Assembly: GCF_001424125.1 (NCBI RefSeq)
Contig: NZ_LMQI01000005.1
Span: 851,495-915,494 of the forward strand
Origin: Cellulomonas sp. Leaf395
GTDB lineage: Bacteria > Actinomycetota > Actinomycetes > Actinomycetales > Cellulomonadaceae
Reading direction: 5' to 3'
Length of the DNA: 64,000 nucleotides
Shown here: piece by piece, positions 17,170 to 24,212 of the stretch
How positions within the stretch are numbered: the stretch's first letter is position 1
Layout of the letters: each line of letters opens with the position of its first letter
Translations under genes and position numbers: made by a program
Notes under the pieces: generated by a model
What the model was told of the DNA's origin: nothing
Seen by the model: only the letters and a program-made list of their open reading frames with translations
The model's database searches: none

Positions 17170-17250
17170 ATGCAGACCCGCCGCGCCGCCTCGACGTGCT
17201 GTCACGCCGTCCTGGCTTCCGCGCGCCCCTGCTGTCCGCGGAACGTCTGA
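17170..17250 (+). CDS. Second leader peptide with two Cys-Cys pairs
   Basis: A 26-codon frame, ATG at 17170 and TGA at 17248-17250. Residues 10-11 (STCCH) and 21-22 (RPCCPR) are Cys-Cys pairs, spaced almost exactly as in the leader at 8135-8239, although the two peptides are otherwise unlike. No ribosome site is obvious, but CATCCT (17158-17163) lies exactly 6 bases before the ATG, the spacing used by probable leaderless genes elsewhere in this window. It precedes the SsuABC-like operon by 226 bp. The likely role is sensing cysteinyl-tRNA or cysteine supply by ribosome stalling (inference from known Cys-rich leader peptides of actinobacterial sulfur genes). Confidence 0.65.
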   Translation: MQTRRAASTCCHAVLASARPCCPRNV

Positions 17251-17293
17251 ACGCGGCCCCGTCCCCCCCGGCCGCGCGTCCGACGCCCGGCCC

Positions 17294-17312
17294 TCGTCGA
17301 TCCCCACGACGA
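17294..17312 (+). promoter_or_regulatory. Small hairpin between Cys-Cys leader and SBP gene
   Basis: TCGTCG and CGACGA separated by seven bases form a 6-bp stem 43 bases after the leader stop codon. It could be part of an attenuator, but it is short. The rest of 17251-17476 is C-rich with no other feature I can support; the binding-protein ribosome site GAAGGA is at its end. Confidence 0.25.
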
Positions 17313-17476
17313 CTCGGTGCGACGCGCGTCCCTCCACCCCCGTCCCCCGCGGAGGACTCACCTCATGGCGTCCAGCCGGCCCCACCTCGCTCAGCACGCG
17401 CGCACCGAGCCCGCGCGGCGATGTCGTCCCTGACGACCCGCCCGCCACTCGACCCGCGACCCCCGAAGGACCTGAC

Positions 17477-18589
17477 ATGACCGCCCGTCCCACCCGTCTG
17501 ATCGCCGCACTCGCCGCTGCCGGCCTGCTCGCCTCCCTCGCCGCCTGCTCCTCCTCCGCCGCCGAGGAGCCTGCCGCGGACGCGAGCGCCGACTCGTCCG
17601 CCGCTCCCGCCGCCCTCGCGGAAGCCCCGGAGCTGCGCCTCGGCTACTTCGCCAACCTGACGCACGCCGTCGCCCTCGTCGGTGTCGACGACGGCACCTA
17701 CCAGGAGGCGCTGGGCGACACGACGCTCACCACCTCGGTCTTCAACGCCGGCCCGGCCGCGGTCGAGGCGCTCTTCGGCGGCGCGATCGACGCGACGTTC
17801 ATCGGCCCCAACCCCGCCATCAACGCGTTCGCGCAGTCGAACGGCGAGGCGGTCCGCATCGTCTCCGGTGCGACCTCCGGCGGGGCACAGCTGGTCGTCC
17901 GCGAGGGCATCGACTCCCCCGAGGACCTCGTCGGCACCACGCTCGCGACCCCGCAGCTGGGCAACACCCAGGACGTCGCGCTCCGCGCCTGGCTCGCCGA
18001 GGAGGGGCTGGAGACCTCGCTCACCGGTGGCGCCAGCGACGTGACCATCGCGCCGCAGGAGAACTCGCAGACGCTCGACCTGTTCAAGGCCGGGCAGCTG
18101 GACGGCGCGTGGCTGCCGGAGCCGTGGGCGTCGCGGCTCGTCGTCGACGCCGGTGCGCACGTCCTGCTCGACGAGAAGGAGCTGTGGCCCGACGGCGACT
18201 TCGTCACCACCCACCTGATCGTCGCCACGGAGTACCTGTCCAAGTACCCCGGCACGGTCAAGAAGCTGCTCGAGGCGCAGTACGCGACGTCCGAGTGGAT
18301 CGCGGCGAACCCCGACGAGGCCAAGACCCTCTCGAACACCGTCATCGAGAAGCTCAGCGGCAAGCCGCTCTCCGCGGAGGTGCTGGACCGCGCGTGGAGC
18401 AACCTGCGGATCACGCTCGACCCGATCGCGTCGAGCCTGCAGACGTCGGCCGACCACGCGGTGGCGGCGGGCACGTCCAAGGAGACCGACCTGCACGGCA
18501 TCTACGACCTGACCCTGCTCAACGAGGTGCTCGCCGAGAACGACCAGGAGCCGGTCTCCGACGCCGACCTCGGGGCGTCGGAGAAGTGA
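17477..18589 (+). CDS. SsuA/NrtA-like substrate-binding lipoprotein
   Basis: A 370-residue extracytoplasmic binding protein. The signal peptide ends in the lipobox LAAC (Cys24). The mature domain begins with ELRLGYFANLTHAVALVGV and contains GAIDATFIGPNPAINAF, features of the family that binds aliphatic sulfonates, nitrate or related anions. GAAGGACC precedes the ATG. Its GTGA overlap with the ATPase gene shows an operon. Sulfonate or sulfate-ester uptake is the likely role given the Cys-Cys leader upstream, but a nitrogen or thiamine-precursor ligand cannot be excluded from sequence. Confidence 0.88.
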   Translation: MTARPTRLIAALAAAGLLASLAACSSSAAEEPAADASADSSAAPAALAEAPELRLGYFANLTHAVALVGVDDGTYQEALGDTTLTTSVFNAGPAAVEALFGGAIDATFIGPNPAINAFAQSNGEAVRIVSGATSGGAQLVVREGIDSPEDLVGTTLATPQLGNTQDVALRAWLAEEGLETSLTGGASDVTIAPQENSQTLDLFKAGQLDGAWLPEPWASRLVVDAGAHVLLDEKELWPDGDFVTTHLIVATEYLSKYPGTVKKLLEAQYATSEWIAANPDEAKTLSNTVIEKLSGKPLSAEVLDRAWSNLRITLDPIASSLQTSADHAVAAGTSKETDLHGIYDLTLLNEVLAENDQEPVSDADLGASEK

Positions 18590-19377
18590 CCACCACCGTG
18601 ACGGCGGTCGGCGGCCCGGGCTCCACGGCCCCGGCCGCCGTCGCGGCGCGCCTGACGGGGGTGACGCACCACTTCGGCGAGGCGTCGCGACCGCCGGTGC
18701 TCGACCGCATCGACCTCACCGTGGCGCCGGGCGAGTTCGTCTGCCTGCTCGGGGCGTCGGGCTGCGGCAAGTCGACCCTGCTGTCCCTGGTCGCAGGGCT
18801 GGACAAGCCCGTCTCCGGCACCGTCGAGGTGACGGGCGGGCGGCCGGCCCTCATGTTCCAGGAGCCCGCGCTGTACCCGTGGCTCACGGCCGCCGGGAAC
18901 GTCGAGCTCGCGCTGCGGCTGCGGGGCCTCGCCCGGACGGAGCGACGCGAGGAGGCTCAGCGTCTGCTCACGCTCGTCCGGCTCGACGGTGCCGGCCCCA
19001 AGCGGGTGCACGAGCTGTCGGGCGGCATGCGGCAGCGCGTCGCGCTCGCCCGCGCCCTGGCCCAGGAGGGCGACCTCCTGCTCATGGACGAGCCGTTCGC
19101 CGCTCTCGACGCCATCACCCGTGACGTCCTGCACGAGGAGCTCACCCGGATCTGGACCGAGACCGGGCGAGCCGTCATCTTCGTCACGCACAACGTGCGC
19201 GAGGCGGTGCGGCTCGGGCAGCGCGTCGTGCTGCTCTCCTCGCGCCCTGGACGCGTCGCCCGCGAGTGGTCGGTCGACATCCCGCAGCCGCGCCGCATCG
19301 AAGACCCCGACGTGTCCCGGCTCAGCGCCGAGATCACCGAGGACCTGCGACAGGAGATCGCCCGCCATGGCCACTGA
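18586..19377 (+). CDS. SsuB/TauB-like ABC transporter ATP-binding protein
   Basis: A 263-residue ATPase of the nitrate/sulfonate/taurine group. Walker A is GASGCGKST, the Q-loop lies in LMFQEPALYPWLTAAGN, the signature is LSGGMRQR, Walker B LLLMDEPFAALDA and the switch histidine is in VIFVTHNVREAV. The GTG start at 18586 overlaps the stop of the binding-protein gene (GTGA); a second in-frame GTG at 18598 is possible. The 3-prime end overlaps the permease gene by 11 bp. Confidence 0.92.
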   Translation: MTTTVTAVGGPGSTAPAAVAARLTGVTHHFGEASRPPVLDRIDLTVAPGEFVCLLGASGCGKSTLLSLVAGLDKPVSGTVEVTGGRPALMFQEPALYPWLTAAGNVELALRLRGLARTERREEAQRLLTLVRLDGAGPKRVHELSGGMRQRVALARALAQEGDLLLMDEPFAALDAITRDVLHEELTRIWTETGRAVIFVTHNVREAVRLGQRVVLLSSRPGRVAREWSVDIPQPRRIEDPDVSRLSAEITEDLRQEIARHGH

Positions 19378-20275
19378 CACGACGGCGCCCACCACACCCC
19401 CGGTGCGGCGCACCTCGGACGACGACCTCGCAGCCGGCCTCGACGCTCTCGAGACGCCGGTCGCCGCACCCCGCAGCTCTGCCTGGCGTGCCGCGTGGCG
19501 GGCCGTCTGGCCGGTCCTCGCCGCGCTCGGTGCGCTCCTGGTGGTGTGGCAGGTCGCCTACCTGCTGGAGCTGAAGCCGCCGTACGCGCTGCCCAGCCCG
19601 GCCGACACCTGGCAGACCCTCCTGGGCACGATCCAGGACGGCTCGGCGTGGCGCGCGGTCACCCTCAGCGTGCAGCGTGCGGCGGTCGGCTTCTCGATGT
19701 CGGTCGTCGTCGGGGTCGCGATCGGGATCGCGCTCGCCGCCTCCCCGCTCCTGCGCCGCGCGTTCGGCCCGATCATCACCGGCCTGCAGTCGCTGCCGTC
19801 CGTCGCGTGGGTGCCGGCCGCGATCATCTGGTTCCAGCTCACCGACGCGACGATGTACGCGGTGATCCTGCTCGGTGCGGTGCCGTCCATCGTCAACGGG
19901 CTGCTCGCGGGGACCGACCAGGTGCCGCCGCTGTACCTGCGCGTCGGCCAGGTGCTCGGCGCCTCGGGGTGGACGCGGATCCGCTTCGTGCTGCTGCCCG
20001 CCGCGCTGCCCGGGTTCCTCGGCGGGCTCAAGCAGGGCTGGGCGTTCGCGTGGCGCTCGCTCATGGCCGCCGAGCTCATCGTGCAGACGGGCCTCGGCAC
20101 AGGGCTCGGCCAGATCCTCGACCTGGGCCGGGTCACCAGCGACATGTCCCTGGTGATCGCGTCGATCGGGCTCATCTTCCTGGTCGGCATCGTCATCGAG
20201 CTCGTGGTCTTCGCGCCGCTGGAACGCCACGTCCTGCACTCCCGCGGGCTCACCGGACAGGTCTCGGCCCGCTAA
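19367..20275 (+). CDS. SsuC/TauC-like ABC transporter permease
   Basis: A 302-residue membrane protein. A charged N-terminal tail of about 45 residues precedes six hydrophobic segments. Family features include YALPSPADTWQTLL, GLQSLPSVAWVPAAIIWFQL and the coupling loop around LRVGQVLGASGWTRIRFVLLP. It forms the import channel with the ATPase encoded upstream. The TAA stop (20273-20275) shares bases with the stop codon of the convergent hydrolase gene. Confidence 0.92.
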   Translation: MATDTTAPTTPPVRRTSDDDLAAGLDALETPVAAPRSSAWRAAWRAVWPVLAALGALLVVWQVAYLLELKPPYALPSPADTWQTLLGTIQDGSAWRAVTLSVQRAAVGFSMSVVVGVAIGIALAASPLLRRAFGPIITGLQSLPSVAWVPAAIIWFQLTDATMYAVILLGAVPSIVNGLLAGTDQVPPLYLRVGQVLGASGWTRIRFVLLPAALPGFLGGLKQGWAFAWRSLMAAELIVQTGLGTGLGQILDLGRVTSDMSLVIASIGLIFLVGIVIELVVFAPLERHVLHSRGLTGQVSAR

Positions 20276-21402
20276 CCGTCCGCGCGGCTGGGAAAGCACA
20301 CGTCGCACCAGTGGTACCCGGCCGGGCGCGCACCGACGGGCAGGCGGTTGCGCGCCGCGATCCTCGACACCCACACGCACGGGTGGTCCAGGGAGTGCGT
20401 CTCCCGGGTGCGACGGTTGGCGAGCAGGCGCTCGCTGTCGGACGACACGGTCACCCCGCACTGCGGCCTGCTGCCCAGGCGCTGGAAGCCACCGAGGAAG
20501 CCGCCTGCGAAGAACTCCTGCTCCGGCGTGAGGTCCAGGTCGGGTGGCACCAGCGACGAGGGCACCTCCACCGCGAGGTTGGTCGCCAGCTCGGGCGGCA
20601 GGTACCGGGCGAAGAACATCGTCACCAGGTCCGCCGTCGCGCCGGCGATCTCCGTGCACGCGCCGGGGCCTGCTCTGCACGGGAGGTCGGCGTCCCCGAG
20701 GTAGTCCCAGTGGGTGCCTTCGTCGAACACCACGCGATGCCGCGGCCGGTTCATCGCCTGCCACTGCGCCTCCGTGAGCTGGCTGAACAGGTCTATGTCC
20801 AGGCCCCACACCAGCAGCGTCGGGAGGTCCAGCAACGGCAGCGGGAACGGCGACCCACCGAACCAGTCCTGCCAGCCGCCGCTCAGTCCGGCAAAGGCAC
20901 CGATCTCCCGGCCGAGCGCGAACCGGGCACCGAGCATCGCGCCGAAGCTGTGCCCGACCACTCCCGTCGCCGGGGGCGGGAGGAGCACGTCCGCGTGCTC
21001 CCACCCCGTGCGCACCCAGTCGAGCACCGCGTCCAGGGTGGCCTCGTCCGGGTGCTCGGGCACGGACGGGTTCTGGCCGCCCGCGTTGCCGGCTAGGCGC
21101 GGGACGACCACGACGTAGCCGCTGCGCGCGAGCATCGCCGGGACGAGGAACCAGCGCCGGTAGTGGTCGGTGTCCTGGTGACAGTGCCCGTGCGCGAACA
21201 GCACGACGGGATACCGGCCGCACCCCTCGAGCAGCGGCGCGGACTCGACGGCACCGTCGAGGCTCGGGAAGAAGATCCGCAGGTCGACCGGTGCGCCGTC
21301 GGCCGGCCCGAGCGAGCGGACGCCCCAGAAGACGGGCGCGAGCGCCTGCGGCTGCCACCCGATCGGGCAGCTGGGCGGTGGTGGGACCGGGCTGTCGACC
21401 AC
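20272..21402 (-). CDS. Alpha/beta hydrolase
   Basis: A 376-residue hydrolase. The nucleophile elbow is GHSFGA (in VVGHSFGAMLGARF), an upstream oxyanion-type HGHCHQD stretch is present, and DEGTHWDYLG may supply the catalytic His. No signal peptide is seen. The layout recalls PAF-acetylhydrolase or chlorophyllase-type enzymes, but I cannot name the substrate. The GTG start at 21402 is preceded by CAGACT and six bases, so the mRNA is probably leaderless. The C-terminal 80 residues are Cys/Arg-rich and unlike the core. Confidence 0.75.
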   Translation of the reverse strand: MVDSPVPPPPSCPIGWQPQALAPVFWGVRSLGPADGAPVDLRIFFPSLDGAVESAPLLEGCGRYPVVLFAHGHCHQDTDHYRRWFLVPAMLARSGYVVVVPRLAGNAGGQNPSVPEHPDEATLDAVLDWVRTGWEHADVLLPPPATGVVGHSFGAMLGARFALGREIGAFAGLSGGWQDWFGGSPFPLPLLDLPTLLVWGLDIDLFSQLTEAQWQAMNRPRHRVVFDEGTHWDYLGDADLPCRAGPGACTEIAGATADLVTMFFARYLPPELATNLAVEVPSSLVPPDLDLTPEQEFFAGGFLGGFQRLGSRPQCGVTVSSDSERLLANRRTRETHSLDHPCVWVSRIAARNRLPVGARPAGYHWCDVCFPSRADG

Positions 21403-21408
21403 CTGGCC

Positions 21409-21430
21409 AGTCTGCCCTGGCGGCTAGCAT
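21409..21430. promoter_or_regulatory. Back-to-back -10 elements of two leaderless genes
   Basis: CAGACT on the minus strand (21414-21409) lies 6 nt before the hydrolase GTG, and TAGCAT on the plus strand (21425-21430) lies 5 nt before the AIM24 ATG. Both promoters are packed in the 33 bases between the two start codons. Confidence 0.5.
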
Positions 21431-21435
21431 GCGTC

Positions 21436-22107
21436 ATGCGCAGCTCACTCATGCAGAACGCGGAACGGTCCACCGAGCCTGGCAGCTTCGTGCTCCAGAA
21501 CAGCAGGATGCTCAAGGTCGATCTCGCCGGCACCGGCGGCTTCTTCTACGCCAAGCAGGGGTCGATGGTCGCTTACCAGGGCGACGTCGACTTTGCCTAC
21601 CAGGGCAGCGGCGGCGTCACCAAGATGTTCAAGAAGGCGTTCACCGGCGAGGGCATGTCGCTGATGAAGGTCTCGGGCAGCGGCGACGTGTTCCTCGCCC
21701 AGGAGGCGGACGAGATCTTCGTCGTCAACCTGGAGAACGAGAGCGTCACCGTCAGCGGCAACAACATCCTCGCCTTCGAGAGCACCCTGACCTGGGACAT
21801 CAAGCGGGTCGAGGGAGCCTCCATGCTCAGCGGAGGCCTGTTCAACACGACCTTCACCGGCACGGGCGCCCTGGCCGTGACGGCGTACGGCACGCCGGTC
21901 GTCCTCCAGGTCGACGTGCCCACCTACGTGGACATGCAGGCGGCTGTCCTGTGGTCCACCTCGCTGCAGTCGACGATCCGCAAGACAGCGAAGCTCGGGG
22001 CGGTCGTCGGCCGCGGCTCCGGCGAGGCGTATCAGCTCGGGCTGACCGGCCAGGGGTTCGTGGTCGTCCAGGCGTCCGAGGGACACCCGGTCGTCAACCA
22101 GGGGTGA
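21436..22107 (+). CDS. AIM24 family protein
   Basis: A 223-residue protein of the AIM24/TIGR00266 beta-helix family. Characteristic stretches are FVLQNSRMLKVDL, AKQGSMVAYQGDVDF, FLAQEADEIFVVNLE, ESVTVSGNNILAFE and the glycine-rich GLFNTTFTGTGALAVTAYG. Bacterial members have no settled function; they are beta-rich and often linked to envelope or stress genes. TAGCAT lies 5 bases before the ATG at 21436 and no ribosome site is present, suggesting a leaderless mRNA. Confidence 0.9.
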   Translation: MRSSLMQNAERSTEPGSFVLQNSRMLKVDLAGTGGFFYAKQGSMVAYQGDVDFAYQGSGGVTKMFKKAFTGEGMSLMKVSGSGDVFLAQEADEIFVVNLENESVTVSGNNILAFESTLTWDIKRVEGASMLSGGLFNTTFTGTGALAVTAYGTPVVLQVDVPTYVDMQAAVLWSTSLQSTIRKTAKLGAVVGRGSGEAYQLGLTGQGFVVVQASEGHPVVNQG

Positions 22108-22122
22108 CCGCTCGGTAGCGGC

Positions 22123-22305
22123 TCAGTCGGGCGGCTCGATCGACCCCTCGTCACCGGCGGCGATGCTGTCGGGCGTGTCCCGGGGCGCCTGGATGTCCGG
22201 GTTCTCGGGCACGTCCGGCGGCGTCTGGTCGTCGATCGGCCGCGCGTCCTCTCCGGGCAGGTCCGTGAAGCCGGGCCCGTCCGGGTCGGGGGTGGGGATG
22301 CTCAT
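22123..22305 (-). CDS. Small acidic proline-rich hypothetical protein
   Basis: A 60-residue acidic peptide rich in Pro and Asp (for example DDQTPPDVPENPDIQ), with no hydrophobic core and so probably disordered. I accept it as a gene because a perfect AGGAGG ribosome site lies 7 bases before its ATG at 22305. It follows the SDR gene by 32 bp on the same strand. No family recognised. The neighbouring 23883 gene is another small acidic protein. Confidence 0.7.
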   Translation of the reverse strand: MSIPTPDPDGPGFTDLPGEDARPIDDQTPPDVPENPDIQAPRDTPDSIAAGDEGSIEPPD

Positions 22306-22337
22306 GTCGAGACCTCCTGTGGGTGGGAACGGCGGAC

Positions 22338-23192
22338 TCAGAAGACCGGCTTGCCGCCGGTGACGCCGAGGACCGTGCCGGAGACGTACGACGCGGTCGA
22401 CTGTGCGGCGAGGAAGACGAACGCCGGTGCGACCTCCGCCGGCTGACCGGCGCGCCCCAGCGGGGCGTCCGCACCGAACTTCTGCACCTTCTCCGAGAAC
22501 TGGGTGGCCGGCTGCAGGGGCGTCCAGATCGGACCGGGCGCGACCGCGTTCACGCGGATCCCGCGCGACCCGACCTCGGCCGCGAGGTTGACGGTGAAGT
22601 TGTTGATCGCCGCCTTGGTCGACGCGTAGTCGAGGAGCGTCTCGGACGGCTGGTACGCCTGGATCGAGGAGTTGTTCAGGATGACGCCGCCCTCCCCCAG
22701 GTGCTCCAGGGCCGTCTGCGTCACCCAGAACAGCGCGTACAGGTTCGTCTTGAACGTTCGGTCCAGGTCGCGGGAGGTGATGTCCGCGATCGACTCCCTG
22801 CGCGCCATCTGGAACCCGGCGTTGTTCACCAGGATGTCGAGCCCGCCCAGCTCGGTCACAGCCGTCCGGACGGCTCCGCGGGCGGCCTCCTCGTCCGTCA
22901 GGTCGGTCGGGATGCGCACGCACCGACGGCCGGCCTGCTCGACCCACCGCGCGGTCTCGTCGGCGTCCTCCTGCTCCTCGGGGAGGTACACGATCGCGAC
23001 GTCCGAACCCTCTCGCGCGTACGCGATGGCGACCGCGCGACCGATGCCCGAGTCGCCCCCGGTGACCAGCGCGCGCCGGCCCGTCAGCAGCCCGTGTCCC
23101 TCGTAGCTGGACTCCCCGTGGTCGGGGGCCGGGGTCATCGGTGCCGTGAGGCCGGGCGGCTGTTGCTGCTGTGCGGGGAACTGCTCTGACAC
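22338..23192 (-). CDS. SDR family oxidoreductase (general-stress type)
   Basis: A 284-residue short-chain dehydrogenase. The NAD(P) motif TGGDSGIGRA, the NNAG motif (ILVNNAGFQ), a catalytic Ser in NNSSIQAY and the YxxxK pair in LDYASTKAAINN are all present. The N-terminal extension with QQQQPPGLT and the HGESSYEGHG-like linker are typical of the YdaD/YhxC stress-linked subgroup. The GTG at 23192 has CAGGAG upstream. It follows the GlsB gene on the same strand across a hairpin. Confidence 0.9.
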   Translation of the reverse strand: MSEQFPAQQQQPPGLTAPMTPAPDHGESSYEGHGLLTGRRALVTGGDSGIGRAVAIAYAREGSDVAIVYLPEEQEDADETARWVEQAGRRCVRIPTDLTDEEAARGAVRTAVTELGGLDILVNNAGFQMARRESIADITSRDLDRTFKTNLYALFWVTQTALEHLGEGGVILNNSSIQAYQPSETLLDYASTKAAINNFTVNLAAEVGSRGIRVNAVAPGPIWTPLQPATQFSEKVQKFGADAPLGRAGQPAEVAPAFVFLAAQSTASYVSGTVLGVTGGKPVF

Positions 23193-23285
23193 GTCTGCTC
23201 CTGAAGGTCCGTCCTCGCGCCGCCGGTCTTCTTCAGCTTGTTCATCGTCCGTCCCGAGAGCCGGGCACGCATCCCGACGCGGCGA

Positions 23286-23313
23286 GAGCGGCCCACCATC
23301 CGGTGGACCGCTC
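23286..23313 (-). terminator. Hairpin between glsB-like and SDR genes
   Basis: GAGCGG and CCACC on one arm pair with GGTGG and CCGCTC on the other, with one C/A mismatch and a four-base ATCC loop. It starts 18 bases past the GlsB stop codon. No T-tract. Confidence 0.55.
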
Positions 23314-23331
23314 CCGTCGGGCGACGTCGGG

Positions 23332-23595
23332 TCAGCGACGGCGAGCCGAGCCGGCGACGATCGCCACACCGATCGCCGCGAGGACGACCTGGAAGAGCAG
23401 CTCGATCCAGTCGATGCCGTCGGTCGTCTGGACACCGACCAGGCCTGCCAGCCAGGTGCCGATGAGCGCCGCGACGATGCCGACGATGATCGTGACGATG
23501 ATCGAGATGTTCTGCTTGCCGCGGACGAGCAGGCGGCCGAGGGCGCCGATGATGGCGCCGATGATGATCGCGGAGATGATGCCTGCGGGGGTCAT
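23332..23595 (-). CDS. GlsB/YeaQ/YmgE family stress membrane protein
   Basis: An 87-residue protein with three hydrophobic segments and glycine-rich packing (ISAIIIGAIIGALGRLLVRG, then IIVGIVAALIGTWLAGLVG). This is the transglycosylase-associated/YeaQ family, induced by stress in many bacteria; the molecular role is unknown. GAGGAG lies at suitable distance before the ATG at 23595. The longer frame from 23856 has no support. Confidence 0.9.
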   Translation of the reverse strand: MTPAGIISAIIIGAIIGALGRLLVRGKQNISIIVTIIVGIVAALIGTWLAGLVGVQTTDGIDWIELLFQVVLAAIGVAIVAGSARRR

Positions 23596-23882
23596 GATGA
23601 GGCTCCTCACGGTGATGGTGCGGCCAGGTGTGGCGACGAGTGAATCTAGGGGCGATTCGTCCGGTCCGCGCGCTGAGCCGGGAGTTTCATCCGGGTGGAG
23701 CACCCGCACGGGCACGTCCCGTGGTCGGACGACCACGGGGAGCACGTCCTGCCGGCGGTGGCCGGCGTGCGCGACGCCGACCCTGTGCGCCTGACCTGGA
23801 CGTCCGCCGCTCGACGCGCGCGGACGCCGTACCGGTCCTACGCTCGCCTCTTGCACGAAGCCTGAACGACGAGGAGGTCGAG

Positions 23883-24065
23883 ATGCACAGCGACGACAGG
23901 ATCGTCCACCAGACCGACGACGACACCACGGTGGTCCGCGACACCCACGTGGTCCGCGACACCCCGGTGGTCCGCGACGTCGAGGCTGAGGCGGAGGCAG
24001 AGCTCACGGACGCCGAGAAGATCAAGGCCGACGGGATCGACGAGCAGAACGTCGACCCCCGCTAG
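23883..24065 (+). CDS. Small acidic protein with repeated VVRDT units
   Basis: A 60-residue, strongly acidic protein with ATG at 23883 preceded by GAGGAGG. Its centre is three consecutive six-residue units (TVVRDT, HVVRDT, PVVRDV), encoded by an 18-bp tandem repeat (23928-23981). The C-terminal part (LTDAEKIKADGIDEQN) is probably helical. No family recognised. It diverges from the GlsB gene and may be part of the same stress group. Confidence 0.65.
   Translation: MHSDDRIVHQTDDDTTVVRDTHVVRDTPVVRDVEAEAEAELTDAEKIKADGIDEQNVDPR
23928..23981 (+). repeat. 18-bp tandem repeat, three copies, inside small acidic protein gene
   Basis: Three in-phase copies sharing GTGGTCCGCGAC; they differ only in the first two or three bases and in the last codon of copy three. 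Confidence 0.85.
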
Positions 24066-24212
24066 GACCCGCACCGCAAGGCGCCGCAGCCCACCGGGCT
24101 CGGCGCCTTGCTCCTGCCCGCCGTGCAGCTGCCGGACGGCGACGTGCGCCACATCACAGCCGACGCCCGGCTCGGGGTGTCACGTTTCGGCGTGCTACGC
24201 CGTCGAAGAGTT

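Noticed and set aside
17080-18501. Minus-strand frames through the SsuA-like gene and its leader
   Set aside because: They overlap a well-supported lipoprotein gene and the Cys-Cys leader and show no family features.
22338-23435. Longer start for the SDR gene at 23435
   Set aside because: Adds 81 low-complexity residues antisense to nothing conserved and running through the GlsB hairpin; the GTG at 23192 has CAGGAG upstream.
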